From: G963663365 sp963663365
Lineage (GTDB): Bacteria > Hinthialibacterota > Hinthialibacteria > Hinthialibacterales > G963663365
Assembly: GCA_963663365.2 (NCBI GenBank)
Contig: CAXXIH010000008.1
Location: 620,001 to 684,000, forward strand
Direction: 5' to 3'
DNA: 64,000 bases
Numbering within the stretch: the stretch's first letter is position 1; each line of letters opens with the position of its first letter. A model generated the notes under the pieces. That model was given only the letters and a program-made list of their open reading frames with translations, ran no database searches and was not told the DNA's origin. The translations under genes and the position numbers were made by a program. This document shows positions 1-9,226 of this stretch, one piece after another.

Positions 1-2
1 GC

Positions 3-857
3 ACACCGACCAGCATCACTCAATTTCCAAGATTGCATGAGGAAGTCTGGTGGTACGATGCATCTACAGTGACCTTTAAAGAAGGCAAATTGTACGGATA
101 TCACGATTTTGACGGTTCCGATATACGCCTTAAAATCGCATCCCCTTCAGTCCAATCGGGAACAGCCACATTTGGGATCGGTTCCACATTAGAAGACGTC
201 TATCAAGCCCAAGGCCCGCCAAGCCGGATTAGTGACTTTAAACAGCTCGGTGAGATCATCTGGTGGTACGAGTTCGCATCGGTAACTTTCAGACACCGCA
301 AAGTCGTCGAGTGGGATGACCTGGAACATGTGCTCAAAGTCAAAATAGGAGAGAAAAAAGCGGACGCTCCTCCCCTCCGGATTGGCACCACTCCGGAAGA
401 TCTTGTTGCACTTTATGGAACACCTTCACGAGTATCCGATTTCCCGGAGTTGGGTCAGGATATTTGGTGGTATGGGTATTCTTCATTTACCTTTCGGAAC
501 GGCATAATCGCAGAGTGGCACACCGTGGGTGAGGTGGTTGATGCGGCCGAATTGCGGGGAACCGGGAGGATCGATGGGGATCCTTCGACAGCCGATGAAA
601 TAGTCGATGTTACAGAGATACGGAAACAAGAATCAGACCTGCGCGGTTTCTTCACCGCCGACGGCATCCCTGAAACAGAAGAAAGAGACGAATGGCTTAA
701 ACACAAGCAAACCGAACATGGTCTAAGAAGCATGATGAGTGCCGATGGAGATCCAACCACCGTCGAAATCATGCACAAAGCCTTCGGCACCATGATTCAA
801 CCGGCAACCGGAAACTCCACCAACGAAGTGCAAGCCGCAACAGGCACTGCCCCGTAA
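3..857 (+). CDS. Protein with three BamE/SmpA-like repeats (5' end outside window)
   Basis: The reading frame is open from the first bases of the window, so this is the 3' part of a longer gene; a TTG at 33 is unlikely to be the real start. Three tandem units of about 55 residues are visible. Each has the pattern G-T/S-T-x-E-D ... G-x-P-S-R-x-S-D-F ... W-W-Y ... F-x-x-G/R ... E-W, and the first unit is incomplete. This spacing resembles the SmpA/OmlA/BamE fold, in which a short helix is followed by a small sheet; that assignment is an inference. The last 100 residues are charged and contain two short related segments beginning with A-D-G. The gene converges on the lipoprotein gene at 947-2161. 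A role at the envelope is plausible, but no enzyme motif is visible. Confidence 0.7.
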   Translation, partial: TPTSITQFPRLHEEVWWYDASTVTFKEGKLYGYHDFDGSDIRLKIASPSVQSGTATFGIGSTLEDVYQAQGPPSRISDFKQLGEIIWWYEFASVTFRHRKVVEWDDLEHVLKVKIGEKKADAPPLRIGTTPEDLVALYGTPSRVSDFPELGQDIWWYGYSSFTFRNGIIAEWHTVGEVVDAAELRGTGRIDGDPSTADEIVDVTEIRKQESDLRGFFTADGIPETEERDEWLKHKQTEHGLRSMMSADGDPTTVEIMHKAFGTMIQPATGNSTNEVQAATGTAP

Positions 858-877
858 TCCGGGCTCCAAAAAGGAAT

Positions 878-906
878 CGGGCCGCACACAGAGATGTGGC
901 GACCCG
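878..906 (-). terminator. Candidate terminator hairpin between convergent genes
   Basis: An imperfect stem, CGGG-C-CGC-ACA paired with TGT-G-GCG-A-CCCG, lies between the two convergent stop codons. Read on the - strand it is followed by a short T-rich stretch (ATTCCTTTTT), so it best fits termination of the lipoprotein gene. It has one mismatch and one bulge. Confidence 0.4.
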
Positions 907-946
907 AAATAGGATACATAGTTCTATTGCGATTAGATTCCCGGGA

Positions 947-2161
947 TCACTGCGTTCCCTGAAAAACCTGATCAAACTGCTGCGGGAGCGATTCAAAGCG
1001 TTCACGGTAAAGGTCATCAATCGAATCTTCCGCATCCACACTGCCTGTTGAGGGGATCATACCGCGGACCTGTTTTAGGACTTCTTCATCGCCTGCCACA
1101 ATCCGGTCTATATACTCACCCAATGGCTTCACGGTCGCCTGAGGATCAACCTTCGCCGCTGCATCGGGATCGTTTTCTTTGACTTTTGTCAAGACGCTTT
1201 CAAGTGAAGCGATTAAGAGTTCGAGGTCCCGAACGGTTGTCACGATTGTGTTATGCGTTGCCGCCAACTGCCCGGACATTGCGGCTAAGCTTTGCTCCTG
1301 GGTTTTTAGGTCTTCCCGCTCGAATTCCAGAAGAGTCTTGGCAATCGTGGAATCCGCGCCCTTGGCAAGAGCATCTTTCTTGGCGGCTTCATACTCGGCC
1401 GTTTGTTGTTCGCAGGCTTTTTGAGCGGCCTCGAGTCCACTTTGAAGCCCATCGTGTATGACGACAGCTTCAGCCAATTCGGAAATCTTCTCCGGATAAT
1501 CAACCGTGAAACGATAAAATAAACCGGCTGTAGAGAGCAAATCGCCCGTTTCCGGACGTGAATGTTGTGTCCAGTAGGTTGTATCTTGGGCAAAAAGCAG
1601 AAATTCCCGTTTTTTCTCCTCGGTAACACCTAAGTACTTCCCATTTTTCAATTTCGACCAAATGACAAAATCATTGGGAGTATCATGTATTTCAACAGTC
1701 GTGAACAGCGCGCCATGAGGTAATTCTGTGTTTGAAATCTGAATTGGGAAACAAAGCAGACCATAAAGCATACTGACGCGGGACATTGCGGCCGAGCCGA
1801 AATCATTCAGCTGGATCGTGCTGGAAAATGTTTCAGAACTTTGCACCGTCGGATTTAGTGTCGTTGTATCCGAACGCCACGGGCCAGGTATTGCGGCGGC
1901 GATATTAGCCGTATAAGTGGGGCTCCACCCCGATTGCCCCGCCTCAACACTAAAGAACAACGGCATTTCGGCGCGGTCCATAATCCCCACAATGGCATCC
2001 AATACTTGCTGAGAATAATTGGAGGCTGTTTCCTGTCTCACTTCCTGAAAAGATAAGTAATGAGAATTCCGAAATGCACACCCCGCAAAAACGAGAAGAC
2101 TCATACATATTACAATTGGAGCCAAGATTGTTGATTTTTTTGATGAATTCATGGACGACAT
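947..2161 (-). CDS. Predicted lipoprotein, unknown function
   Basis: The product of 404 residues starts with a lysine-containing N-terminus, a hydrophobic stretch and the lipobox LVFAGC, so it should be exported and lipid-anchored at Cys28. The ATG at 2161 is preceded by GGAGAGGTG, a good ribosome site. The middle and C-terminal thirds (roughly residues 230-360) are rich in Ala, Glu, Lys and Gln and look like long helices or coiled coil. A segment beginning QKACEQQTAEYEAAKKDALAK illustrates this. The rest resembles no family I recognise. It stands alone on the - strand with its own candidate promoter upstream and converges on the BamE-like gene. A structural or envelope-stress role is possible, but no function is claimed. 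Confidence 0.75.
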   Translation of the reverse strand: MSSMNSSKKSTILAPIVICMSLLVFAGCAFRNSHYLSFQEVRQETASNYSQQVLDAIVGIMDRAEMPLFFSVEAGQSGWSPTYTANIAAAIPGPWRSDTTTLNPTVQSSETFSSTIQLNDFGSAAMSRVSMLYGLLCFPIQISNTELPHGALFTTVEIHDTPNDFVIWSKLKNGKYLGVTEEKKREFLLFAQDTTYWTQHSRPETGDLLSTAGLFYRFTVDYPEKISELAEAVVIHDGLQSGLEAAQKACEQQTAEYEAAKKDALAKGADSTIAKTLLEFEREDLKTQEQSLAAMSGQLAATHNTIVTTVRDLELLIASLESVLTKVKENDPDAAAKVDPQATVKPLGEYIDRIVAGDEEVLKQVRGMIPSTGSVDAEDSIDDLYRERFESLPQQFDQVFQGTQ

Positions 2162-2216
2162 AACACCTCTCCTATCCGTGCCTTGAATTCTGCCAAATTC
2201 GTTGCACTAAGGAGTG

Positions 2217-2245
2217 ATCGTACTCAACACTTCAATAAAGGTCAA
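2217..2245 (-). promoter_or_regulatory. Candidate sigma-70 promoter of the lipoprotein gene
   Basis: On the - strand TTGACC (2245-2240) is followed by a 17-base spacer and TACGAT (2222-2217), about 55 bases before the ATG at 2161. Hexamer match and spacing are good. The assignment rests on sequence only. Confidence 0.5.
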
Positions 2246-2669
2246 TAAATAATGTCTTTGACTATGTATCTTCGAGAGGCAAAGGAGAAGATTTTATCGA
2301 ATAGACAACTTGAATCAGTAATAATGGATTGAGATACAGATTCAGCGGACATCTTAAAATTCCATATCCACCCCCGGGATCATCCATTGATCCCTGGTGT
2401 CAATGCAGCCTATCCCCCGAGATCGTTGTAACACCTTGATATTCAATAAGATACAATTACCCAAAAATATACAAGCACAAAAAAAAGCCCTAATAGTAAC
2501 AAACGGAACTCCATAAAAAAAACTCAGTTCGAGGGGCGTTTATTGTAATTGGATAAAGTGGTAAGATGAGATAGGAAATAGCTTGCGAATAATGAAAGCC
2601 TGATGCTAGCATTACGCGGTTCGCAAGAGGAACCAAACCGTAATGAGAGGAAAACAGGAGGCGTCAAAA
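2246..2669. other. Intergenic region upstream of the cluster's first operon
   Basis: This AT-rich non-coding stretch separates the divergent lipoprotein and DUF697-like genes. An 8-bp inverted repeat, CTTGCGAA (2582-2589) and TTCGCAAG (2620-2627), encloses 30 bases just before the ribosome site AGGAGG at 2656-2661. It could form a leader hairpin. No clear promoter hexamer pair was found. Confidence 0.4.
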
Positions 2670-3233
2670 ATGACTCCAGCTCAAGCCGCTACCGTTGAAG
2701 ATGTCGAAACAGCAAAAGAAGAGTGCACTTGTGACCGTCTAAAAAGCGCTCGTAAAATCGTTCGTAAAAATATGTATTGGGCCATGGGCTTTGGCGTTGT
2801 CCCTGTTCCGATTATCGATTTGGTTGGTATCGCAGCATTCCAAGCCAAAGCGATCAAAGAGCTCTCCGATTTATACGAAATTCCTTTTTCCGAGCATAAA
2901 GTCAAAAACGTCATAGCCACACTGCTAAGCGGCCTTGGCGCAGTGGCGCTCGGCCAGGCCCTTGCCGGAAGCATCATCAAATCGATTCCCATTATCGGCC
3001 AGGCAACGACTTTTGCCGCAATGCCGCTTATGGCCGGTGGTGTAACCTACGCATTCGGCAAAGTGTTCATTCAGCACTTCGAATCCGGCGGAACCTTCTT
3101 GGATCTCGATCCCGAAACGGTGAAAGCCTATTTTAAAGAGCAGTTATCAGAAGGCCTCGAGGCCGCTGCCGAAATGGCCAAGTCAAAAGATGCGGCAGGT
3201 GCCGATAGTGCCAAGAAAGCCGCGAAAAGCTAA
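2670..3233 (+). CDS. DUF697/YcjF-like membrane protein, upstream twin
   Basis: The ATG at 2670 is chosen because AGGAGG sits 8 bases before it; an in-frame ATG at 2643 lacks such a site. After a charged N-terminus the 187-residue protein has a segment with VPVPIIDLVGI, a conserved helix with ELSDLYEIPFSEHKVKN, and glycine-rich hydrophobic helices. This is the pattern of the DUF697 family, in which a ...P.P..D..... iq..mi..la..Y... core accompanies small GTPases or ATPases at membranes. It is clearly paralogous to the gene at 47600-48199, with the same core motifs in the same order and a shared GGTF segment near the end. It opens a + strand gene run through the exporter, SPFH protein and acyl-AMP ligase. 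Its biochemical role is unknown. Confidence 0.75.
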   Translation: MTPAQAATVEDVETAKEECTCDRLKSARKIVRKNMYWAMGFGVVPVPIIDLVGIAAFQAKAIKELSDLYEIPFSEHKVKNVIATLLSGLGAVALGQALAGSIIKSIPIIGQATTFAAMPLMAGGVTYAFGKVFIQHFESGGTFLDLDPETVKAYFKEQLSEGLEAAAEMAKSKDAAGADSAKKAAKS

Positions 3234-3262
3234 TCTAATATCTATCGAAAGAGTGTAATACC

Positions 3263-3457
3263 ATGCCTATCTTAATTTATATCGCTCTCTGTGTTTTGGT
3301 CGGCTATTTTGGACGCAACCGTACATTGGGATTCTGGGGTTATGCCCTGGCTTCCGTCATTGTCTCTCCGCTGGGCGGCGTACTTCTGCTTGTACCTTCC
3401 GAAAAAAAGGTAAAGAAGATTGTCGCTCAAGAGACAGCACAAGAAGCTGAAGCCTAA
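3263..3457 (+). CDS. Small membrane protein, 64 residues
   Basis: This short protein starts 29 bases after the DUF697-like gene. It has two hydrophobic segments, at about residues 2-14 and 22-44 (the second ends with GGVLLLVPSEKK), followed by a charged Lys/Glu/Ala tail. The N-terminus with YFGRNR..GFWGYAL resembles small two-helix membrane proteins found in many bacteria, but no named family can be given. Spacing suggests co-transcription with its neighbours. It may be an accessory subunit for the DUF697 protein or the exporter; this is inference from position only. Confidence 0.6.
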   Translation: MPILIYIALCVLVGYFGRNRTLGFWGYALASVIVSPLGGVLLLVPSEKKVKKIVAQETAQEAEA

Positions 3458-3566
3458 TCTGCTTATCAGTGGAGGCGGTGGAAGATTCTAGAATCGGTTC
3501 GGGACAGCTGCGTCTCCGGGGTCGGGTTGTTACTTATCATTACCACCGTAACGTTCCGAACGGCTC

Positions 3567-5195
3567 ATGTCTTTTTTAAATTTTCTGCGAGACGAATCCA
3601 ACGCTTTCGGCGTAAGACTGTTGATCCTCTTCTCGTTGGTGGGATTGATTAGCGGTTTAATTATCGCGGTCATCATTACATCGGCAGGAGGGAATTCAAA
3701 AGTCAATTTCAAAAATTTAATCCTTTTCGGCATTTGTATTGCCGCCTACGTACGCATCCGCAAATATGCAATGGACGAAAGTTCAAGTGTCGTTGAAGGC
3801 GTCATCACAAAGCTCCGCATCCGAATTTGCGACAAAATACGACATGCCGAGTTGGTTTCAGTCGAAGATATCGGCAAAGAGCGCTTCTATACCTGTCTAG
3901 CTCAAGACACAATGACAGTCTCAGAAGCGGCAAAAGTTGTATCCGGACTGTTCTCTTCGACATTTCTCCTCATTGTCGGATTTTTGTATATCGCTTACCT
4001 TTCAACACCCGCCTTTTATACGAGTATCGGACTGACCGGCGTGGCGGTTGTTATCTATCGCCGCATCAGTGGTGAGTTGGAACGCGACCTCATTCAAGCC
4101 TCTTTGCAGGAAAACCGCTTTTTCGGACTGCTTAATCATCTACTCGACGGTTTTAAAGAATTGAAGCTTAGCCGGAAAAAAAGCGATGATTTCCTTGATA
4201 ACCACCTCAAAGCAACAGCCAACGAAACCGAAGAGTTAAAGAAACGCTCGAGTGAGAAGCTGTCACAGGTTGTCATTTTCGCCCAAACATTCTTTTACTG
4301 CCTCATGGGCTTCATGATATTCATCTTCCCAACCGTCATCGATATCGAGTCGACGGATCTGATTCAAATTGTCACGATTATCCTGTTTATCACCAGCGGC
4401 CCTCTTTCTGAGGCTGTCGGTGCACTTCCCTACGTGGAACGCGCCAATGTCGCCGTTAACAATTTATGTACGATGGAAAAGGAACTCGAGAGGATCACGG
4501 CGGGTCTCGAAGAACTTGAAAAATCGGCAATCAAGATACGGCCTTTCCAATCGTTGCGTTGTGAGGGAATTACATTCGACTACAGGGGAAAAGGCCAAGA
4601 AAAGCTCTTCCATATCGGGCCAATTGACTTTGAACTCAAGGCCGGTGAGGTCGTGTTCCTTATGGGAGGAAACGGCGCCGGAAAATCTACATTTTTAAAA
4701 TTGTTAACGGGATTATATCAACCCGCCGATGGCGAAATTTACTGGAATGACAGAGCGGTCAGTCCGCAAAATATCGCCGCTTACCGGGCTAATTTCTCCG
4801 CCATCATGCAGGATTATCATCTATTTGAGCGGCTCTATGGAACCGGTACGATAGATCTTGACCGTGCCGAAGAGATGCTTCATCGCATGCAGCTGGATCA
4901 CAAAACATCGATCCGCGAAGATGGGAGTTTTCAAAGCATCACCCTTTCCGCAGGACAAAAGAAACGTCTGGCCCTGATCGTCTCAGAGTTCGACGACTGC
5001 AATATATGCATCTTCGATGAATGGGCGGCCGATCAAGATCCGGGATTTCGCAAGTTCTTCTACGAAGAATATTTGCCGCTCCTGAAACAACGCGGCAAAA
5101 CGGTTCTCGCAGTAACACACGATGACCGCTACTATCATACGGCTGACCGAATCCTGAAGATGGAGTACGGAAAGATAAACGGCTATTCGGAATGA
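3567..5195 (+). CDS. Cyclic-peptide/siderophore-type ABC exporter (fused permease and ATPase)
   Basis: The 542-residue protein has an N-terminal membrane domain with about six hydrophobic helices (first near residues 17-42, last near 265-290) and a C-terminal ATPase. Walker A is GGNGAGKST at about residue 367, the signature is LSAGQKKRLAL, Walker B is ICIFDEW and the switch histidine lies in AVTHDD. The size, the short ATPase and the LSAGQ signature match the PvdE/SyrD/YojI group, known for export of pyoverdine precursors and cyclic lipopeptides. Its position at the head of the lipopeptide cluster makes it the likely exporter of the product across the inner membrane. No peptidase domain is present. 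No strong ribosome site precedes the ATG; the 109-base gap to the previous gene could hold an internal promoter. Confidence 0.9.
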   Translation: MSFLNFLRDESNAFGVRLLILFSLVGLISGLIIAVIITSAGGNSKVNFKNLILFGICIAAYVRIRKYAMDESSSVVEGVITKLRIRICDKIRHAELVSVEDIGKERFYTCLAQDTMTVSEAAKVVSGLFSSTFLLIVGFLYIAYLSTPAFYTSIGLTGVAVVIYRRISGELERDLIQASLQENRFFGLLNHLLDGFKELKLSRKKSDDFLDNHLKATANETEELKKRSSEKLSQVVIFAQTFFYCLMGFMIFIFPTVIDIESTDLIQIVTIILFITSGPLSEAVGALPYVERANVAVNNLCTMEKELERITAGLEELEKSAIKIRPFQSLRCEGITFDYRGKGQEKLFHIGPIDFELKAGEVVFLMGGNGAGKSTFLKLLTGLYQPADGEIYWNDRAVSPQNIAAYRANFSAIMQDYHLFERLYGTGTIDLDRAEEMLHRMQLDHKTSIREDGSFQSITLSAGQKKRLALIVSEFDDCNICIFDEWAADQDPGFRKFFYEEYLPLLKQRGKTVLAVTHDDRYYHTADRILKMEYGKINGYSE

Positions 5196-5244
5196 CACAG
5201 CGCTGATTCTGTGCATTTACGATACAACGGCAAGGACAATGAAG

Positions 5245-6249
5245 ATGGACGAGGAATCCAAGGAACAGCGACCCGAGACATTGGGAAAACTTATCCTCAG
5301 CTGGTGGCAACGCTACCGGTTCCGTATTGAAATTTTTGCGTTCATCTTTTTGGGTCTCTCAGTCTATTTGTGGAACTATATCCATATCTCGATTCATTCA
5401 GGCGAGCGTGGAGTCCTATACCGCCGGTTTTTCGGAGGTACAGTCACCGACCATACCTATAATGAAGGTTTTCATCTTTTATGGCCTTGGGACAAAATGT
5501 ACGTTTACGAAGTGCGTGCTCAGCAGTTCGAACACCAGTTCGATGTCTTGTCTGAAGACGGGCTACGGATTACCGTGAAGATATCGATACGTTACCGGCC
5601 CAAAATCGATCAACTTGGAATACTTCACAAAGAAATAGGCCCCGAATACGTGGAACGTATCCTCGTCCCCGAAGTGCAATCAGCATTACGTGTGCTCATC
5701 GGACAGTACGATCCCGAAGAGATTTACCAAACTCAACGTAGTATCATTGAGAACGCCGTAAAAGAATCGCTCCTTCAGGTTGCGGAAGAGTACATCGAAC
5801 TGGACGACTTGCTTATCAAAAGCATTGAACTTCCACCGATGGTTCGCCAAGCCATCGAACGAAAGCTAACCCAAGAACAAGTCGCCAAAGAATTCGAATA
5901 CCGCTTGATGCAGGCGGAACAAGAGGCAAAACGCAAAAAAATTGAGGCCCAAGGAATTCGTGATTTTCAGGACATTGTTTCTGAAGGTATTTCCAATCAA
6001 TTCCTGCGCTGGCACGGAATTGAAGCCACATTGGAGTTGGCAAAATCGCCGAATTCAAAAATCATTATTATCGGCGGACCAAGTGATGGTCTCCCCTTGA
6101 TTCTAAACACAGGAGACATGGTATCGAGCGGTACCGGCACGGCTCCGTTGATCCCAAACGCCACCGCAATGACTCCGGCATTTAACACCAGCGAATACAA
6201 TACAAGCCTGAGCACCCCCGGAGGCGTTCCTTCTTATCAGGACAACTGA
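5245..6249 (+). CDS. SPFH/band 7 (prohibitin-like) membrane protein
   Basis: The ATG at 5245 has AAGGA 8 bases upstream and is preferred over the one at 5239. The protein of 334 residues has one N-terminal membrane helix (about residues 29-48), a band 7 domain beginning GERGVLYRRFFGG with the typical GFHLLWPWDKM segment, and a coiled-coil region near residues 195-240 (ERKLTQEQVAKEFEYRLMQA). The C-terminus is Gly/Thr/Ser-rich and looks disordered. SPFH proteins form large oligomeric rings on membranes and organise or protect membrane complexes. It follows the exporter gene by 49 bases and precedes the acyl-AMP ligase by 91. A scaffold for the exporter or for membrane-bound assembly of the lipopeptide is a reasonable inference. 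Confidence 0.85.
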   Translation: MDEESKEQRPETLGKLILSWWQRYRFRIEIFAFIFLGLSVYLWNYIHISIHSGERGVLYRRFFGGTVTDHTYNEGFHLLWPWDKMYVYEVRAQQFEHQFDVLSEDGLRITVKISIRYRPKIDQLGILHKEIGPEYVERILVPEVQSALRVLIGQYDPEEIYQTQRSIIENAVKESLLQVAEEYIELDDLLIKSIELPPMVRQAIERKLTQEQVAKEFEYRLMQAEQEAKRKKIEAQGIRDFQDIVSEGISNQFLRWHGIEATLELAKSPNSKIIIIGGPSDGLPLILNTGDMVSSGTGTAPLIPNATAMTPAFNTSEYNTSLSTPGGVPSYQDN

Positions 6250-6340
6250 AGCAACTCGACGGACATGGATTCCAAGTTCTCGACAAACCTGTTTATTATT
6301 CCGTCAAACAATAGACATCAATATCCGGAGTTGATACGGC

Positions 6341-8128
6341 ATGACGCATGCGTCAAATCGCAAAAATGTTAATTTTTCAGATTCAACCATGGTCGATTTG
6401 TTACGCAGGCGTGCAGAGAAGCAACCGGAACAAACCGCTTATGTTTATTTAAAGAATGGTGAAACCGAGGAATCAAGACTTACATTCGCACAATTGGATC
6501 AACGTGCACAGGCCATTGCAGCGGAACTACAACAGAAAAGCCAAATAGGCTCCCGCATATTGTTGCTTTATCCTACAAGCACCGATTATCTGGAGGCATT
6601 TTTCGGCTGCCTTTATGCAAAAATGGCCGCCGTCCCGCTGTTTCCCCCTTTTATGAACCGGACACTGGAACGCTTGGAATGCGCGATTGCGGATTCAGGC
6701 GCAACAGTTGCACTCACAACTTCGGCAATTCAAGAAAACGCCGAGTACCGTATCGCTCAAGTATCCGCGCTCAAGCAGCTGCAGTGGATAGCCTCGGACC
6801 GTATTTCGACCGATTTTCGGCAGTCTTGGCGCACTCCTGCAATAGACAGCCATGATCTTGCATTTCTCCAATATACATCCGGCTCAACGCGGTCTCCGAA
6901 AGGGGTCATGGTCTGTCATAACAACCTTCTTCAGAATGCTGCATTGCAAAAAGAAGGCTTCGGCAATACTCCCGAATCAAGCCATGGCGCATGGTTGCCG
7001 CTGTATCACGACATGGGCCTGATTGCGATTGCCCTGCAATCGCTTTATATCGGCGCTCCATGTTACCTGATATCTCCCACGGATTTCCTGCGAAAACCAT
7101 TTCGTTGGTTAAAAATGATCTCCGATTATGGTCTGCACGTAACCGGTGCGCCCAATTTTGCTTACGATCTTTGTGCAAAGAAAATATCGGAAGAACAACG
7201 CGCACAACTTGACTTAAGTTCCTTGCGGGTTGCCTTTAACGGATCGGAACCCGTTCATGCGGAGACCTTTGAGCGTTTTGTCACAGCCTTTGCGGATTGT
7301 GGATTCAAACGTGAGGCATTCTGCCCTTGTTACGGTTTGGCCGAGACAACTGTATTCGTATCATCTTCGCCCCGTAATACCCTGCCGCTCCTGCTGGATG
7401 TGGACCATGATACTTACAAAAGCGGAAAACTGATCCCACCAACACCGGAATCAAGACACTACAAAAAGATCGTAGGATGTGGACGGATATGCCTCGATTT
7501 GGAAGTGGCCATTGTAGATCCGGAAACACGGCGGCGGCAGCCAACAGGTAAAATCGGAGAGATATGGCTCTCTCATGCCAGCGTTGCCAAAGGATACTGG
7601 AACCTGCCTCAAGAAACAGAAGAGACATTCAACGCTGTACTCGAAGACAACACGGAACGCCGTTTTTTACGCACAGGGGATTTGGGAGCGGTTATCGACG
7701 GAGAAATTTGTATCACCGGACGTCTAAAAGATCTAATCATTATCGAAGGGCGCAATCATTATCCGCAGGACATCGAAGGAACCGTGGAAAATTGCCATGC
7801 ATTAATCCGTGCGGGTGGCAGCGGAGCATTCTCGGTTGATACAGAGGTGGGAGAACGATTGGTGGTTATTGCGGAGATCGATCCCCGCGAACTGCAGCAA
7901 AGCCAAGATCAATTCGATCCGGACAATGTAATAGCCGCCATACGGCAATCAATATCCATTCATCACGATATCCGTGCTCATGATATTGTGTTATTAAAAT
8001 TCGGACAAATACTCAAAACAACAAGCGGAAAGATACAGAGGCACGCATGCCGTGCAGCTTACTTGCATGACGAATTTGAGGTTATTTTTCAAACGAAACA
8101 GAAGTCACCGCCAGCAGGAGCAGCCTAA
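6341..8128 (+). CDS. Fatty acyl-AMP ligase (FAAL), lipopeptide starter loading
   Basis: The 595-residue enzyme activates a free fatty acid with ATP and passes the acyl-AMP to a carrier protein. Visible motifs are the P-loop LQYTSGSTRSPKG (about residue 176), GAWLPLYHDMGLI (typical of FAALs), the CYGLAETT motif, LRTGDLG and the final SGKIQR lysine motif. YHDMGL and the N-terminal LLYPTSTDYLEAFFGCLYA separate FAALs from acyl-CoA ligases and NRPS A domains. It has no fused carrier protein, so the partner is most likely the N-terminal ACP of the PKS at 9719. That trans arrangement is known from other lipopeptide clusters with a FAAL, ACP and PKS. A CGGAG ribosome site lies about 10 bases before the ATG. 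Confidence 0.93.
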   Translation: MTHASNRKNVNFSDSTMVDLLRRRAEKQPEQTAYVYLKNGETEESRLTFAQLDQRAQAIAAELQQKSQIGSRILLLYPTSTDYLEAFFGCLYAKMAAVPLFPPFMNRTLERLECAIADSGATVALTTSAIQENAEYRIAQVSALKQLQWIASDRISTDFRQSWRTPAIDSHDLAFLQYTSGSTRSPKGVMVCHNNLLQNAALQKEGFGNTPESSHGAWLPLYHDMGLIAIALQSLYIGAPCYLISPTDFLRKPFRWLKMISDYGLHVTGAPNFAYDLCAKKISEEQRAQLDLSSLRVAFNGSEPVHAETFERFVTAFADCGFKREAFCPCYGLAETTVFVSSSPRNTLPLLLDVDHDTYKSGKLIPPTPESRHYKKIVGCGRICLDLEVAIVDPETRRRQPTGKIGEIWLSHASVAKGYWNLPQETEETFNAVLEDNTERRFLRTGDLGAVIDGEICITGRLKDLIIIEGRNHYPQDIEGTVENCHALIRAGGSGAFSVDTEVGERLVVIAEIDPRELQQSQDQFDPDNVIAAIRQSISIHHDIRAHDIVLLKFGQILKTTSGKIQRHACRAAYLHDEFEVIFQTKQKSPPAGAA

Positions 8129-8162
8129 CATTGTTGCGATTTGAATGTGGCCCGCGAAAAAA

Positions 8163-8852
8163 TCAAGGAGCCAATATCTTGGAAATACGATCAGGCAGTT
8201 TATGACGGGCATCAAACGGGAAAAAATGGCCGCCTTCCAGAACTTCGATTTGCACAGGCTGATGGCTGTGAATACGCCATGCATTCAACTCTTCATTAGA
8301 AACTTCAGGATCATTGGAGCCGCCATAAATAATCATCGGAATATCCAAAGAATCTTCGGCGCGGTATTCATATGTTTCACATAATTCAAAATCGGCACGC
8401 ATGATAGGCAATAAAAGGTCCATCAATTCGCGGTCTTCAAAAACCTCGTTCGGCGTACCATTCAAATCACGAAGCCGTTGAATAAAATCATTATCGGGAA
8501 GATTGTGAAAAGACGGTTTTGAAGAAGGCAACTGAGGAGCACGGTGCGCCGAAAGAAATAGGTGTGATGGGAGCGGGCGTTCTAATCTTCGTAATTCCCG
8601 GGTTATTTCGAATGCAATCAGCGCCCCCATGCTGTGACCGAAAAAGGCAAACGGTGATTCGAAATGTGGCTGGAGTTCATTAATAAGTATCGGGATAAGG
8701 TTCTGAAGACGGGTTTGGGCCGGTTCGAATAGCCTATTTTCACGACCGGGCAGTTGCACCGCAACCAGCTGAATTTGTCCGGAAAACTCATTCTTCCAAC
8801 GAGCATAGATTGATGCCCCGCCGCCCGCATATGGAAAACAAAACAAACGCAT
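8163..8852 (-). CDS. Type II thioesterase (editing), alpha/beta hydrolase
   Basis: The protein starts at the ATG at 8852 with MRLFCFPYAGGGAS, the standard opening of external NRPS/PKS thioesterases; an upstream in-frame TTG at 8891 is less likely. It has 229 residues. The nucleophile motif is FFGHSMGAL, with PLPSHLFLSAHRAP and the terminal GGHFFPF carrying the catalytic histidine. Family members remove wrong or stalled acyl groups from carrier proteins, keeping the assembly line running. It lies on the - strand, convergent with the FAAL gene (34 bases apart), with mbtH-like upstream, so these two helper genes form a small unit divergent from the PKS. Confidence 0.9.
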   Translation of the reverse strand: MRLFCFPYAGGGASIYARWKNEFSGQIQLVAVQLPGRENRLFEPAQTRLQNLIPILINELQPHFESPFAFFGHSMGALIAFEITRELRRLERPLPSHLFLSAHRAPQLPSSKPSFHNLPDNDFIQRLRDLNGTPNEVFEDRELMDLLLPIMRADFELCETYEYRAEDSLDIPMIIYGGSNDPEVSNEELNAWRIHSHQPVQIEVLEGGHFFPFDARHKLPDRISKILAP

Positions 8853-9004
8853 CGTAAAAATAATCAATGAACGGTGAATAATAGAATCCAACCGGCCTTG
8901 AGGTGATAATCATTTGGCAAAATCATATGCTGAAAGTCACCTAAATCCGAAAAACGCATGTCCTGAATCATAGACACAATGCAAATTGACAAGAAGGTGG
9001 GATT

Positions 9005-9226
9005 TTATTCTCCCCCGTCTCCGTCCATCTGCTTACGCAGGCTGAGGGGCCTCATGTCGGTCCAAATCTCGCCAATATGCGCCAAACATTCCTCTTTGGT
9101 ACCCGATTTCCCAACATCATTCCAACCCGGAGCATTTTCGCGTCCAACCGGCCAAATCGAATACTGTTCTTCATGATTAACAACAACCTTATATTCAGGC
9201 TGTCCGTTTTTGCTTTCGTTTGACAT
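9005..9226 (-). CDS. MbtH-like NRPS chaperone
   Basis: The ATG at 9226 gives a 73-residue protein, the normal size for MbtH proteins. The family signature is complete: N-H-E-E-Q-Y-S-I-W-P, then the P-G-W-N-D-V-G-K-S-G loop, then CLAHIGEIWTDMRPLSLR. MbtH proteins bind NRPS adenylation domains and are often needed for their folding or activity. Only one copy is present in the window, so it presumably serves all eight A domains. It is divergent from the PKS gene across a region of about 490 bases and upstream of the thioesterase gene. Confidence 0.95.
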   Translation of the reverse strand: MSNESKNGQPEYKVVVNHEEQYSIWPVGRENAPGWNDVGKSGTKEECLAHIGEIWTDMRPLSLRKQMDGDGGE

